Source of the DNA: Limnohabitans sp. T6-20 | GTDB taxonomy: Bacteria; Pseudomonadota; Gammaproteobacteria; Burkholderiales; Burkholderiaceae_C | Reading direction: 5' to 3' | NCBI RefSeq assembly: GCF_003063505.1 | Contig: NZ_NERW01000001.1 | Location: 1,046,501-1,110,500 of the forward strand | DNA: 64,000 nucleotides | Shown: positions 30,012 through 40,100 of the stretch, piece by piece | How positions within the stretch are numbered: position 1 is the first letter of the stretch | Layout: every line of letters begins with the position of its first letter | The notes under the pieces: generated by a model | What the model was told of the DNA's origin: nothing | What the model saw: the letters and a program-made list of their open reading frames with translations, nothing else | Database searches by the model: none | Made by a program: the position numbers and the translations under genes

Positions 30012-30796
30012 GTGACATCCTCGACAAAATCGTCGCCGTCAAACGCGAAGAAGTCGCTGCAGCCTTGGCCAAGAAATCTTTGGCCATGGTTCGGGCGGAT
30101 GCCGAAAGCCGCGTGCTGACACGCGACTTTGAAGGTGCCTTGCGCGCCAAAATTGCCGCAGGGCAGGCTGCAGTGATTGCTGAAATCAAGAAAGCCAGTC
30201 CATCCAAAGGCGTGCTGCGTCAGGAATTCATCCCGGCCGACATCGCCCAAAGCTATGCCGAGCATGGGGCGGCCTGCCTTTCGGTCTTGACGGACAAGCA
30301 GTTCTTCCAGGGCAGCGTGGATTTTCTGAAGCAAGCCCGTGCCAGCTGCGACTTGCCTGTGCTGCGCAAAGACTTCCTGATCGACGTCTACCAGGTCTAT
30401 GAAGCACGTGCGATGGGCGCTGATGCCATTTTGTTGATTGCTGCTTGTCTGGACGATGCGCAAATGGGCGAGATGGAGGCGGTGGCGCGCAGCCTGGACA
30501 TGGCGGTGCTGGTCGAAGTGCATGACCGGGCAGAATTGGACCGTGCGCTGAAGTTGAAAACCCGCTTGGTGGGCATCAACAACCGCAACCTGAAGACATT
30601 TGAGGTCTCTTTGCAGACCACGCTGGACATGTTGCCTTCGGTTCCTGCAGACCGCTTGTTGATCACCGAGAGCGGTATTTTGTCTGCCGACGATGTCAAG
30701 CGCATGCGTGAAGCCCATGTCAACGCTTTCCTGGTCGGCGAGGCTTTCATGCGCGCAGCAGAGCCTGGTGAAGCGCTGGCCAAACTCTTTGCTTGA
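30008..30796 (+). CDS. trpC: Indole-3-glycerol-phosphate synthase
   Basis: TrpC closes the indole ring. The 262-residue TIM-barrel protein has [12 protein letters not shown] with catalytic Glu59 and Lys61, LRKDFLID with the second lysine, and [12 protein letters not shown]. It is a stand-alone TrpC, not fused to TrpF. trpF, trpB and trpA are not in the window, as is usual in betaproteobacteria, where they form a second locus. The stop overlaps the ung start (TGATG). Confidence 0.97.
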   Translation: MSDILDKIVAVKREEVAAALAKKSLAMVRADAESRVLTRDFEGALRAKIAAGQAAVIAEIKKASPSKGVLRQEFIPADIAQSYAEHGAACLSVLTDKQFFQGSVDFLKQARASCDLPVLRKDFLIDVYQVYEARAMGADAILLIAACLDDAQMGEMEAVARSLDMAVLVEVHDRAELDRALKLKTRLVGINNRNLKTFEVSLQTTLDMLPSVPADRLLITESGILSADDVKRMREAHVNAFLVGEAFMRAAEPGEALAKLFA

Positions 30797-31557
30797 TGCC
30801 CAAGGCCGCAGCTCAGCAGACCTTGGCCTTTGACGATCCGGCCACTCAGGCCGACTGTTTGAAGCAATGGCCACCCGATTTGCACGGTCTGGACGAGGGC
30901 TGGGCACCGTTGGTGCGGGAGTTCCTCGCTTCTTCTGCAGGACAGTCCTTGTCTGTGCGTTTGTCAGAGGCGTTGAGCGCAGGGAAAACCATCTATCCCC
31001 CAGCGCCGTTCAGGGCGCTCACCTTGACGCCTCTGAGTCAAGTTCGTGTGGTGATTCTGGGCCAAGACCCTTATCACGGACCGGGTCAGGCCGAAGGCCT
31101 GGCCTTTTCGGTCGCCCCCGGGGTGCGTCTGCCGCCCAGTTTGCGCAACATCTTCAAGGAGTTGCAGCAGAGTTTGCAAGTTCCTGTTCCGGCGCAAGGC
31201 TCATTGGTGCGTTGGGCTCAACAGGGCGTGTTGCTGCTCAACACTTGTTTGACGGTGGAGGCGGGGCAGCCCGCCAGTCACGCGCGTTGGGGTTGGGAGG
31301 TTTTGACCGATCAATTGGTGGCTGCTGTAGCGAAAAGCCCGAGCCCTGTGGTGTTCATGCTGTGGGGTGCCCATGCGCAGGCCAAAAAACAGTGGATTGA
31401 TGCCATCGGTGGTTCGCAGCACCATTTGATTTTGCAAGCCAATCACCCTTCGCCCTTGTCTGCGATGCGGCCTCCGGTGCCTTTTTTGGGGTGTGGTCAC
31501 TTCACGCAAGCGAATGAGTTCTGGATGCGAATCGGAGAAAAACCCATTGAATGGTGA
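30796..31557 (+). CDS. ung: Uracil-DNA glycosylase (family 1)
   Basis: Ung removes uracil from DNA. The 253-residue protein has the water-activating motif [18 protein letters not shown] with Asp91, the uracil-binding [12 protein letters not shown], and the DNA-intercalating motif [10 protein letters not shown] with its catalytic His. The ATG overlaps the trpC stop by one base, so it is the last gene of the trp transcript. Length is slightly above E. coli Ung (229) because of a longer N-terminus. Confidence 0.97.
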   Translation: MPKAAAQQTLAFDDPATQADCLKQWPPDLHGLDEGWAPLVREFLASSAGQSLSVRLSEALSAGKTIYPPAPFRALTLTPLSQVRVVILGQDPYHGPGQAEGLAFSVAPGVRLPPSLRNIFKELQQSLQVPVPAQGSLVRWAQQGVLLLNTCLTVEAGQPASHARWGWEVLTDQLVAAVAKSPSPVVFMLWGAHAQAKKQWIDAIGGSQHHLILQANHPSPLSAMRPPVPFLGCGHFTQANEFWMRIGEKPIEW

Positions 31558-31574
31558 AAAAGTTGTGCGTAAAT

Positions 31575-31604
31575 TTGCGGGGCGTCATAAAAAGATGGCA
31601 TAAT
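31575..31604 (+). promoter_or_regulatory. Promoter of the tRNA-tuf operon
   Basis: TTGCGG (31575-31580) and CATAAT (31599-31604) are 18 bases apart and the first tRNA begins 16 bases later. The pair closely resembles the spc promoter (TTGCGC and CATAAT), as may be expected for growth-rate-controlled translation genes. Confidence 0.6.
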
Positions 31605-31619
31605 CTGAGACTCGCTTCT

Positions 31620-31705
31620 GGAGGGGTGCCCGAGTGGCTAAAGGGGGCAGACTGTAAATCTGTTGGCTTACGCCTACACTGGTTCGAATCCAGTCTCCTC
31701 CACCA
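31620..31705 (+). tRNA. tRNA-Tyr (GTA)
   Basis: The 86-base gene has a long variable arm (class II), anticodon GTA in the loop CTGTAAA, a seven-pair acceptor stem (GGAGGGG with CTCCTCC, one G-T pair) and encoded CCA. It is the first of three tRNAs before tuf, the classical tufB arrangement. Confidence 0.97.
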
Positions 31706-31791
31706 GCAAACTGGCTTATGCCGGTTGATTTGAGCAATTGGAAATGGTTTCCAAGCATTGGCGTCGCATCCACTCGTGCGGCGCAATCAGT

Positions 31792-31865
31792 GCGGGAGTA
31801 GTTTAATGGTAGAACCTTAGCCTTCCAAGCTAATGACACGGGTTCGATTCCCGTTTCCCGCTCCA
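31792..31865 (+). tRNA. tRNA-Gly (TCC)
   Basis: The 74-base gene has a GCGGGAG acceptor stem, anticodon TCC in CTTCCAA, TTCGATTC in the T loop region and encoded CCA. It lies 86 bases after tRNA-Tyr. Confidence 0.97.
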
Positions 31866-31895
31866 GTCACCAGGATGAGTTTGTAAGAAGATTTT

Positions 31896-31970
<75 letters not shown>

Positions 31971-31976
31971 GTTTTG

Positions 31977-32002
31977 GGGCGCGCAATGAGAGTTGTGCGC
32001 CC
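31977..32002 (+). other. Stem-loop between tRNA-Thr and tuf
   Basis: GGGCGC-G-CAA (31977-31986) pairs with TTG-T-GCGCCC (31993-32002) around a TGAGAG loop. A pyrimidine-rich stretch follows (TCTGTCTT). It may be a processing site that separates tRNAs from tuf mRNA or a weak terminator. Confidence 0.4.
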
Positions 32003-32043
32003 TCTGTCTTGGTTGTTGACCACTACTTTTCGGAGTCGAAGAT

Positions 32044-33234
32044 ATGGCAAAAGAGAAATTCGAACGGACCAAACCCCACGTGAACGTGGGCACCATCGGT
32101 CACGTTGACCACGGCAAAACCACACTGACAGCCGCCATCACCACCGTGTTGGCAGCCAAGTTCGGCGGTGCAGCCAAAGCGTACGACCAGATCGACGCAG
32201 CGCCCGAAGAAAAAGCCCGTGGCATCACGATCAACACCGCCCACGTGGAGTACGAAACAGAAAACCGCCACTACGCTCACGTTGACTGCCCAGGCCACGC
32301 TGACTATGTGAAAAACATGATCACCGGTGCTGCCCAGATGGACGGCGCGATCCTGGTTTGCTCCGCTGCTGACGGCCCTATGCCTCAGACCCGCGAGCAC
32401 ATCTTGTTGGCCCGTCAAGTTGGCGTGCCTTACATCATCGTGTTCCTGAACAAGTGCGACATGGTTGACGACGCTGAGTTGTTGGAACTGGTCGAGATGG
32501 AAGTGCGCGAGTTGTTGTCCAAGTACGACTTCCCAGGCGACGACACACCGATCATCCAGGGTTCTGCCAAGCTGGCCCTCGAAGGCGACAAAGGCCCATT
32601 GGGCGAAGAAGCCATCATGAAGCTGGCTGCAGCTTTGGACACTTACATCCCTACGCCTGACCGCGCAGTGGACGGTGCTTTCTTGATGCCAGTGGAAGAC
32701 GTGTTCTCCATCTCGGGTCGCGGCACTGTGGTGACTGGCCGTATCGAGCGCGGTATCGTTAAAGTCGGCGAAGAAATCGAAATCGTGGGTATCAAAGACA
32801 CCGTCAAGACCACTTGCACAGGCGTTGAGATGTTCCGCAAGCTGCTGGACCAAGGTCAAGCTGGTGACAACGTCGGTATCTTGCTGCGCGGCACCAAGCG
32901 CGAAGACGTCGAGCGCGGCCAAGTGCTGTGCAAGCCCGGCTCGATCAAGCCCCACACCCACTTCACGGGCGAGATCTATGTCTTGTCCAAAGACGAAGGT
33001 GGCCGTCACACGCCTTTCTTCAACAACTACCGTCCACAGTTTTACTTCCGTACGACTGACGTGACAGGCGCGATCGAATTGCCAGAAGGCAAAGAGATGG
33101 TGATGCCTGGTGACAACGTGTCGATCACTGTGAAGTTGATCAACCCCATCGCGATGGAAGAAGGCTTGCGCTTCGCCATCCGCGAAGGCGGCCGCACTGT
33201 TGGCGCTGGCGTCGTTGCCAAGATCATCGCCTAA
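32044..33234 (+). CDS. tuf: Elongation factor Tu
   Basis: EF-Tu delivers aminoacyl-tRNA to the ribosome as a GTP complex. The 396-residue protein has G1 GHVDHGKT at residues 19-26, G3 DCPGHADY, G4 NKCD, and domains 2 and 3 with [13 protein letters not shown]. Flanking tRNA genes identify this as the tufB-type copy; a second tuf may be in the str operon outside the window. GGAG lies 8 to 10 bases before the ATG. tRNA-Trp follows after 12 bases. Confidence 0.98.
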   Translation: MAKEKFERTKPHVNVGTIGHVDHGKTTLTAAITTVLAAKFGGAAKAYDQIDAAPEEKARGITINTAHVEYETENRHYAHVDCPGHADYVKNMITGAAQMDGAILVCSAADGPMPQTREHILLARQVGVPYIIVFLNKCDMVDDAELLELVEMEVRELLSKYDFPGDDTPIIQGSAKLALEGDKGPLGEEAIMKLAAALDTYIPTPDRAVDGAFLMPVEDVFSISGRGTVVTGRIERGIVKVGEEIEIVGIKDTVKTTCTGVEMFRKLLDQGQAGDNVGILLRGTKREDVERGQVLCKPGSIKPHTHFTGEIYVLSKDEGGRHTPFFNNYRPQFYFRTTDVTGAIELPEGKEMVMPGDNVSITVKLINPIAMEEGLRFAIREGGRTVGAGVVAKIIA

Positions 33235-33246
33235 AGAGGTTCATGT

Positions 33247-33322
33247 AGGGGTATAGCTCAATTGGCAGAGCGTCGGTCTCCAAAACCGAAGGTTGTAGGT
33301 TCGATTCCTACTGCCCCTGCCA
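33247..33322 (+). tRNA. tRNA-Trp (CCA)
   Basis: The 76-base gene has AGGGGTA/TGCCCCT acceptor strands, anticodon CCA in the loop CTCCAAA, and encoded CCA. It sits between tuf and secE as in E. coli and most betaproteobacteria. Confidence 0.97.
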
Positions 33323-33366
33323 CCTGAAAAGGTGGATTTTCAAGCCCGCTAGACTCTAGCGGGCTT
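33320..33366 (+). terminator. Two stem-loops after tRNA-Trp (partial terminator)
   Basis: CCACCT (33320-33325) pairs with AGGTGG (33330-33335) around GAAA and is followed by ATTTT. Then AAGCCCGCTAG (33342-33352) pairs with CTAGCGGGCTT (33356-33366) around ACT. The T run after the second is poor. They may end part of the tuf-tRNA transcripts while letting some polymerase reach secE. Confidence 0.5.
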
Positions 33367-33420
33367 CCTTGTCTGATAAGAGTCCTCTTGAAAGGGGGCT
33401 CAACAAAGGTTTCAAGCCGT

Positions 33421-33804
33421 ATGGCAACGTCCGAAGTTCAAACCGTGGGTGCTACTGGCGACAAGATGCGTCTGGCATTGGCCGGTGCATTGGTCATCGC
33501 TGCATTGGTGGCCTATTACATGTTGGCCGGCCAAGGCAGCTTGGCCCAATGGGCTGGCTTGTTGGTCTGCCTGGTGGTGGCGGTTGTGGTTTTCCTGACT
33601 TCTGAGTCGGGTCGCCAGTTGATTGCTTTTGGCCGTGATGCGGTGCGTGAAGTCAAGAAAGTGGTCTGGCCGGAGCGCAAAGAAGCCATGCAGATCACCG
33701 CGTATGTGTTCGCCTTTGTGGTGGTGATGGCGCTGTTCTTGTGGCTCACCGACAAAACTCTGGAATGGGTTTTCTACGATCTGATTCTTGGGTGGAAAAA
33801 ATAA
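33421..33804 (+). CDS. secE: Preprotein translocase subunit SecE
   Basis: SecE clamps the SecY channel. The 127-residue protein has three membrane helices, as in the long E. coli type: two at about residues 17-58 and the essential third at about 98-117, preceded by the conserved amphipathic [14 protein letters not shown]. The ATG at 33421 opens MATSEVQ. Its stop overlaps the nusG ATG by one base. Confidence 0.95.
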   Translation: MATSEVQTVGATGDKMRLALAGALVIAALVAYYMLAGQGSLAQWAGLLVCLVVAVVVFLTSESGRQLIAFGRDAVREVKKVVWPERKEAMQITAYVFAFVVVMALFLWLTDKTLEWVFYDLILGWKK

Positions 33805-34385
33805 TGAACGATGCAGTAGTCAACGCGCCGATGGCGGGCTCCTCTACCAACCCAGACCTGAAATGGTATGTGGTCCATGCCTACTCGGGCATGGAAAAAG
33901 CGGTTGAGCGCAACATCATTGAACGCATCGCGCGCTCGGGCATGGAGTCCAAGTTCGGCCGCATTTTGGTCCCGACCGAAGAGGTCGTGGAAGTCAAGAA
34001 CGGTCAAAAGCGCACCACCGAACGCAAATTTTTCCCTGGCTATGTGCTGGTGGAAATGGTGATGGACGACGAAACTTGGCACTTGGTGAAGCACACCAAC
34101 AAAGTGACGGGTTTTGTGGGTGGTGCCAAAAACCGTCCGGCGCCTATTTCTGAAGCCGATGTTCAGAAAATCGTGAGCCAGATGCAAGAGGGCACCGACA
34201 AACCTCGCCACAAAGTCGAGTTTGAAGTGGGTGAATACATTCGCGTCAAAGAAGGTCCATTCACAGACTTCAACGGCACCGTTGAAGAAGTCAATTACGA
34301 GCGCAACAAGATGCGTGTCTCGGTCACCATTTTTGGTCGCGCGACACCGGTTGAGTTGGAGTTCGGGCAAGTCGAAAAAACCTGA
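33804..34385 (+). CDS. nusG: Transcription termination/antitermination protein NusG
   Basis: NusG binds RNA polymerase and links it to Rho or to the ribosome. The 193-residue protein has the NGN domain ([18 protein letters not shown] at about residues 18-35, [10 protein letters not shown]) and the C-terminal KOW domain ([17 protein letters not shown]). Length is a little above E. coli NusG (181). It overlaps secE by one base. Confidence 0.97.
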   Translation: MNDAVVNAPMAGSSTNPDLKWYVVHAYSGMEKAVERNIIERIARSGMESKFGRILVPTEEVVEVKNGQKRTTERKFFPGYVLVEMVMDDETWHLVKHTNKVTGFVGGAKNRPAPISEADVQKIVSQMQEGTDKPRHKVEFEVGEYIRVKEGPFTDFNGTVEEVNYERNKMRVSVTIFGRATPVELEFGQVEKT

Positions 34386-34402
34386 CCTGTTTCCATTTTC
34401 TG

Positions 34403-34482
34403 TTTGGCGCTTACCGACTCGGCGCCAAGCAATATCTCAGAGTCGTTAACCCCGGGGAGCTCAGGATCAAAGCATCTTGAGC
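34403..34482 (+). promoter_or_regulatory. rplK leader with two stem-loops (candidate L1 operator)
   Basis: In the 121-base nusG-rplK gap, TTGGCGC (34403-34409) pairs with GCGCCAA (34421-34427), and GCTCAGGAT (34459-34467) pairs with ATCTTGAGC (34474-34482) with one G-T pair. The second ends 24 bases before rplK. In E. coli, ribosomal protein L1 represses this operon by binding a leader stem here; this hairpin is the best candidate (inference). Confidence 0.4.
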
Positions 34483-34506
34483 GTTTGCACCCGAAAGGAG
34501 AAAAGC

Positions 34507-34938
34507 ATGGCGAAAAAAATCGTCGGCTTCATCAAGCTGCAAGTGCCAGCTGGTAAAGCCAATCCATCACCACCTATTGGTCCAGCATTGGGTCAACGTG
34601 GTTTGAACATCATGGAATTCTGCAAGGCGTTCAACGCCCAGACCCAAGGCGTTGAGCCGGGCCTGCCATTGCCAGTGGTCATCACTGCGTTTGCAGACAA
34701 GTCCTTCACCTTCATCATCAAGACGCCGCCTGCAGCGACGCTGATCAAGAAGTCCATCAAGATCGACAAGGCTTCGACCAAGCCAGGTCTGGAAAAGGTG
34801 GGCAAGATCACTCGCGCTCAGCTGGAAGAAATCGCCAAGACCAAGATGAAAGATCTGACTGCCGCCGATATGGATGCAGCCGTTCGCACCATCGCTGGTA
34901 CTGCCCGCTCGATGGGCGTGAATGTGGAGGGCGTGTAA
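34507..34938 (+). CDS. rplK: 50S ribosomal protein L11
   Basis: L11 binds the GTPase-associated region of 23S rRNA and is needed for the stringent response. The 143-residue protein starts [18 protein letters not shown] from the ATG with AAAGGAG upstream, has [18 protein letters not shown] in the N-terminal domain and ends [14 protein letters not shown]. Length equals the family norm (142). rplA follows directly. Confidence 0.98.
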   Translation: MAKKIVGFIKLQVPAGKANPSPPIGPALGQRGLNIMEFCKAFNAQTQGVEPGLPLPVVITAFADKSFTFIIKTPPAATLIKKSIKIDKASTKPGLEKVGKITRAQLEEIAKTKMKDLTAADMDAAVRTIAGTARSMGVNVEGV

Positions 34939-35634
34939 ATGTCCAAACTCACTAAAAAGCAAAAAGCCTTTATCGGCAAAGTGGACAGCAACAAGCTGTA
35001 CGCCTTGGCCGATGCCTTGGTGATCGTGAAAGATTGCGCCAATGCCAAGTTCGATGAGTCCATCGACGTGGCCGTGCAACTCGGTATCGATGCCAAGAAA
35101 TCTGATCAAGTGGTTCGTGGTGCTGTCGTGTTGCCTAACGGCACCGGTAAAACTGCACGCGTCGCTGTGTTCGCCCAAGGTGCCAAGGCTGACGAAGCCC
35201 GTGCCGCTGGTGCTGACGTGGTCGGCATGGACGACTTGGCTGCCCGCGTGAAAGCTGGCGACATGCCTTTCGATGTGGTCATCGCAGCCCCTGACGCCAT
35301 GCGCGTTGTGGGTACTTTGGGTCAAATTCTGGGCCCACGTGGTCTGATGCCTAACCCCAAAGTTGGCACCGTGACCCCTGACGTCGCTACTGCTGTGCGC
35401 AACGCCAAAGCTGGTCAGGTCCAGTTCCGCGTTGACAAAGCCGGTATCGTGCACGGCACTATTGGTCGCCGTTCGTTCGACGCTGACAAGTTGCAGGGCA
35501 ACTTGGCTGCATTGATCGAAGCCTTGGTGAAAGCCAAACCAGCAACCAGCAAAGGTGTTTACCTGCGCAAAGTGGCTGTGTCTTCGACCATGGGTGTGGG
35601 CGTTCGCGTTGACACACAATCCATCGCAGCTTGA
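34939..35634 (+). CDS. rplA: 50S ribosomal protein L1
   Basis: L1 forms the mobile stalk at the E site and, in E. coli, represses L11-L1 translation. The 231-residue protein has [14 protein letters not shown], the signature [21 protein letters not shown] region near residues 115-135, and the closing [16 protein letters not shown] block. Its ATG abuts the rplK stop with no gap, so translation is coupled. Confidence 0.98.
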   Translation: MSKLTKKQKAFIGKVDSNKLYALADALVIVKDCANAKFDESIDVAVQLGIDAKKSDQVVRGAVVLPNGTGKTARVAVFAQGAKADEARAAGADVVGMDDLAARVKAGDMPFDVVIAAPDAMRVVGTLGQILGPRGLMPNPKVGTVTPDVATAVRNAKAGQVQFRVDKAGIVHGTIGRRSFDADKLQGNLAALIEALVKAKPATSKGVYLRKVAVSSTMGVGVRVDTQSIAA

Positions 35635-35892
35635 TTGCGATAAAAATTTGAGCGGGCTGTAAAGCCTGCTCAATGTGGTGGGCTGCAAACCTTGCAAAAG
35701 GACTGCAGGCCATCCAAGACCGTTGGTGCACACATTGCTGTGCTTAATCAACAAACTGACAAGTTCACTTGAAGGTTTGGGCCAACGCAGATGGCGATCC
35801 CGCTGCAGATGGATGAAGATCCTGAACAGTTGGTCGCTGCAAATAGGCGTGTTTCAGGGGGGACCCGAAAAACACATAAAAAGGAGTAGACC
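35635..35892 (+). promoter_or_regulatory. rplJ leader region (L10 autoregulatory leader)
   Basis: These 258 bases hold no convincing gene. A strong hairpin, GAGCGGGCT/AGCCTGCTC around GTAA, lies at 35650-35671. The rest is a long structured leader ending with AAGGAG at 35880-35885. Bacterial rplJ leaders bind the L10-(L7/L12) complex and repress translation; size and place match, though I could not confirm the kink-turn by eye. A 24-codon ORF at 35673 is judged chance. Confidence 0.6.
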
Positions 35893-36399
35893 TTGAGTCT
35901 GAATCGCAGTGAGAAAGAAGCGGTCATTACCGAAGTGACCGACCTCGCCGCTAAAGCTCAAACGCTTGTGATGGCGGAATACCGTGGTATCACGGTCGCT
36001 GACATGACAAACTTGCGCGTCAAAGCTCGCAGCCTCGGCGTTTCGCTGACGGTGTTGAAAAACACCTTGGCGCGCCGTGCTGTGACAGGTACGCAGTTTG
36101 AAGTTGTCGCCGACCAGATGACCGGCCCGCTGATCTATGGCTTCTCTGTTGATGCCGTTGCCGCCGCTAAGGTGGTGGCTGACTTCGCGAAAACCAACGA
36201 CAAGTTGGTGATTCGCGCAGGTGCATTTGCAGGTAAAGCCCTGGACGTCAATGGCGTTAAGCAATTGGCAAACATCCCTTCGAAAGAAGTGTTGTTGGCT
36301 CAGTTGTGTGGCTTGCTGATGTCGCCAATGTCCCGCACCGCTGTGGTGTTGGGTGCCCTGGCGGCCAAAAAAGGCGAAGGCGAAGCTGTTGCCGCTTAA
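35893..36399 (+). CDS. rplJ: 50S ribosomal protein L10
   Basis: L10 anchors the L7/L12 dimers to the ribosome. The 168-residue protein starts at TTG, seven bases after AAGGAG; a rare start codon here would fit tight translational control. Conserved parts are [36 protein letters not shown], and the acidic/Ala-rich end that binds L12. rplL follows after 40 bases. Confidence 0.97.
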   Translation: MSLNRSEKEAVITEVTDLAAKAQTLVMAEYRGITVADMTNLRVKARSLGVSLTVLKNTLARRAVTGTQFEVVADQMTGPLIYGFSVDAVAAAKVVADFAKTNDKLVIRAGAFAGKALDVNGVKQLANIPSKEVLLAQLCGLLMSPMSRTAVVLGALAAKKGEGEAVAA

Positions 36400-36439
36400 G
36401 GCCAGCGTTCGTGTTTTAACCAATTGTTAGGAAATAAAA

Positions 36440-36814
36440 ATGGCATTCGATAAAGACGCATTTTTGACCGCGCTGGACAGCATGACGGTCATGGAACTCA
36501 ACGAACTGGTGAAAGCCATCGAAGAGAAGTTTGGCGTGAGCGCTGCCGCTATGGCGGCTCCTGCTGCTGCTGGTGGCGGTGCCGCTGCTGCTGCTGAAGA
36601 GAAGACTGACTTCAACGTGATGTTGTTGGAAGCCGGCGCGAACAAAGTGTCCGTGATTAAAGCTGTGCGCGAAATCACAGGTCTGGGCTTGAAAGAAGCC
36701 AAAGACTTGGTGGACGGCGCTCCTAAGGCGGTCAAAGAAGGCCTGCCAAAAGCTGACGCTGAAGCCGCTAAGAAGAAGCTGGAAGAAGCCGGCGCCAAGG
36801 CCGAACTCAAGTAA
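36440..36814 (+). CDS. rplL: 50S ribosomal protein L7/L12
   Basis: L7/L12 recruits translation factors as multiple copies on the stalk. The 124-residue acidic protein has the N-terminal dimerisation helices, an Ala/Gly-rich hinge (about residues 35-55), and the C-terminal domain [38 protein letters not shown] (family signature, in part). TAGGAAAT precedes the ATG. Confidence 0.98.
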   Translation: MAFDKDAFLTALDSMTVMELNELVKAIEEKFGVSAAAMAAPAAAGGGAAAAAEEKTDFNVMLLEAGANKVSVIKAVREITGLGLKEAKDLVDGAPKAVKEGLPKADAEAAKKKLEEAGAKAELK

Positions 36815-36828
36815 TTCGGTTGCGATCC

Positions 36829-36861
36829 AAGGCTGGAGTGTCCGAAAGGGCCTCCAGCCTT
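36829..36861 (+). terminator. Partial terminator (attenuator) between rplL and rpoB
   Basis: AAGGCTGGAG (36829-36838) pairs perfectly with CTCCAGCCTT (36852-36861) across a 13-base loop, 15 bases past the rplL stop. Only three T follow, so polymerase should often read through to rpoB. An attenuator at this place in E. coli sets the ratio of ribosomal protein to polymerase; the same role here is inference. Confidence 0.6.
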
Positions 36862-36924
36862 TGGTGCTTGAAGGACGCACAGAAAATTAGGTCGATAAGG
36901 CCTGCGTTTTGATTGTTCTGAAAG

Positions 36925-37015
36925 CACTGAAAAGCAGATTTCAACAAGTCTGCTTTCCAGTGTTTTAGCGAAACACCGGAAAGTGGATTTACAAAAGTCT
37001 GCTTTCCAGTGTTTT
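36925..37015 (+). repeat. Tandem stem-loops with a shared 21-base repeat before rpoB
   Basis: The 21-base direct repeat AAGTCTGCTTTCCAGTGTTTT-like element occurs at 36946-36966 and 36995-37015. Each copy forms the 3' arm of a hairpin: 36925-36938 with 36949-36962 (13 of 14 pairs) and 36971-36983 with 37002-37014 (12 of 13 pairs). The 349-base rplL-rpoB gap has no gene; the rest, 37016-37163, shows nothing clear besides the rpoB ribosome site region. Confidence 0.7.
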
Positions 37016-37163
37016 CTGACCCGACTGCAGAAAACCCTTGGTTCGGGTTGCGTGCAATGCGCAATCGTCCGCCAACGCTGGTAGAGGCCAGCCGCCAAGC
37101 CCGTTGTGCGAGTCTAAAAGCTCGCGCAGCACACAGTTCTGAAAGATCAAGCCCGGAGATCTC

Positions 37164-40100
37164 ATGGCCTATTCATACACCGAACGCAAGCGAATCCGCA
37201 AAAGTTTCGGCAGCCGCGAAAGCGTGCTCGAAGTTCCTTACCTGCTGCAAATGCAAAAAGACGCTTACACGTCCTTCTTGCAAGCAGGTGTTGTTTCATC
37301 CAAACGCACACACGAAGGTCTGCAAGCTGCTTTTGAATCGGCTTTCCCCATCGTGTCCCACAACGGTTTTGTGGAGATGAAATTCGTCGAGTACAACTTG
37401 GCCAAACCAGCGTTTGACGTGCGTGAATGCCAGACCCGTGGTCTGACTTTCTCCTCCGCTGTGCGTGCCCGTGTACAACTCATCATTTACGACCGCGACT
37501 CTTCGACTTCGCAGAACAAAGTAGTCAAGGAAGTGAAAGAGCAAGAGGTCTACATGGGCGAAGTGCCCTTGATGACCGACAAAGGCTCTTTCATCATCAA
37601 CGGCACCGAGCGCGTGATCGTGTCCCAGTTGCACCGTTCGCCCGGCGTGTTCTTTGAACACGACAAGGGCAAGACCCACAGCTCGGGCAAATTGCTGTTT
37701 TCCGCCCGCATCATCCCTTACCGTGGTTCGTGGCTCGACTTCGAATTCGACCCCAAAGACATTTTGTATTTCCGTGTCGACCGTCGCCGCAAGATGCCTG
37801 TGTCGATCCTGCTCAAGGCCATTGGCCTCAACCCCGAGTCGATCCTGGCGAACTTCTTCGTCAACGACAATTTCCGTCTGATGGACAGCGGCGCACAAAT
37901 GGAATTTGTGGCTGAACGTCTGCGCGGTGAAGTGGCTCGTTTTGACATCACCGACAAGTCCGGCAAAGTGGTGGTGGCCAAAGACAAGCGGATCACCGTT
38001 CGCCACACCCGTGAACTCGAGCAATCGGGCACCACGCACATCAGCGTGCCAGAAGACTATCTGTTGGGTCGCGTTGTCGCACGCAGCATTGTCGAAGCGG
38101 ATACTGGCGAGATCATCGCCAAGGCCAACGAAGAACTGACCGAAGCCTTGCTGAAGAAGCTGCGCACCTCGGGTATTCAGGATTTGCCTTGCATCTACAC
38201 GAACGAACTTGATCAGGGTGCGTACATTTCGCAAACCCTGCGCATCGACGAAACCGTGGACGAGTTTGCTGCACGTGTGGCCATCTACCGCATGATGCGT
38301 CCTGGTGAGCCACCCACAGAAGATGCTGTGCAAGCCCTGTTCCAGCGCTTGTTCTACAACCCCGACACGTACGACTTGTCGCGCGTCGGTCGCATGAAGT
38401 TCAACGCACGTGTGGGTCGTCCTGACTCCACGGGCCCCATGGTGTTGACCAACGAAGACATCTTGGCCGTGGTCAAGATCCTGGTGGACTTGCGCAACGG
38501 CAATGGCGAAGTCGATGACATCGACCACTTGGGCAACCGCCGCGTGCGTTGCGTGGGCGAGTTGGCAGAAAACCAATACCGCACCGGTTTGGCACGTATC
38601 GAAAAAGCCGTGAAAGAGCGTTTGGGTCAGGCCGAGCAAGAGCCACTCATGCCGCATGACCTGATCAACTCCAAGCCGATCTCGGCTGCGTTGAAAGAGT
38701 TCTTCGGTGCTTCCCAGTTGTCCCAGTTCATGGACCAGACCAACCCGTTGGCCGAGATCACTCACAAGCGCCGTGTTTCGGCTCTTGGCCCAGGTGGTTT
38801 GACCCGCGAACGTGCTGGCTTTGAAGTGCGTGACGTGCACGTGACCCACTACGGTCGCGTTTGCCCTATCGAGACACCTGAAGGTCCAAACATTGGTTTG
38901 ATCAACTCGCTGGCCTTGTACGCCCGCTTGAACGAGTACGGTTTCATTGAAACCCCGTACCGCCAAGTGATCGACGGCAAAGTCACGATGAACATCGATT
39001 ACTTGTCTGCCATTGAAGAAGGCAAGTACGTCATTGCCCAGGCCAACGCCACATTGGACAAAGACGGCAAGCTGACTGGTGATCTGGTTTCTGCCCGTGA
39101 AAAAGGCGAATCCATTTTGTGCGGCGCCGAGCGCATCCAGTACATGGACGTCTCACCTGCCCAGATCGTGTCGGTTGCGGCCTCTTTGGTGCCGTTCCTT
39201 GAGCACGACGATGCCAACCGCGCTTTGATGGGTGCGAACATGTCCCGTCAGGCGGTGCCTGTGCTGCGCCCTGAAAAGCCCATGGTCGGTACCGGTATCG
39301 AGCGCGTTGCAGCGGTCGACTCGGGTACGGTGGTCACAGCCACACGCGGCGGTATCGTGGACTATGTCGACGCGACCCGCATCGTGATCCGCGTGAATGA
39401 CGCAGAGGCTTTGGCTGGCGAAGTGGGTGTGGACATCTACAACCTGATCAAGTACCAGCGTTCCAACCAGAACACCAACATCCACCAGCGTCCGATCGTC
39501 AAGCGTGGCGACAAGCTGGCCAAGGGTGATGTGATTGCCGACGGTGCATCGACCGACCTGGGCGAAATCGCCATTGGTCAGAACATGCTGATCGCCTTCA
39601 TGCCCTGGAACGGCTACAACTTCGAAGATTCGATCCTGATCTCCGAGCGTGTCGTGTCGGAAGACCGTTACACCTCGATCCACATCGAAGAACTCGTGGT
39701 CATGGCCCGCGACACCAAGCTGGGTGCCGAAGAAATTTCGCGCGATATCCCCAACTTGTCCGAGCAGCAGCTGGGCCGTCTGGACGACTCCGGCATCATC
39801 TACGTGGGAGCAGAAGTGCAACCTGGCGATGTGTTGGTCGGCAAGGTCACGCCCAAGGGCGAGACCACCCTCACGCCTGAAGAGAAGCTGTTGCGCGCCA
39901 TCTTCGGCGAAAAAGCCAGCGATGTGAAAGACACTTCGTTGCGCGTGGACCAAGGCAGCTCCGGCGTCGTGATCGATGTGCAGGTCTTCACACGTGAAGG
40001 CATCGTGCGCGACAAGCGCGCCCAGCAGATCATCGACGACGAACTCAAGCGTTTCCGTCTGGACCTGAACGACCAGCTGCGCATTGTGGAAGCCGACGCG

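Noticed and set aside
35673..35747. 24-codon ORF with three Trp codons in the rplJ leader
   Set aside because: No ribosome site and no reason for Trp sensing before ribosomal protein genes; it lies in a structured autoregulatory leader.
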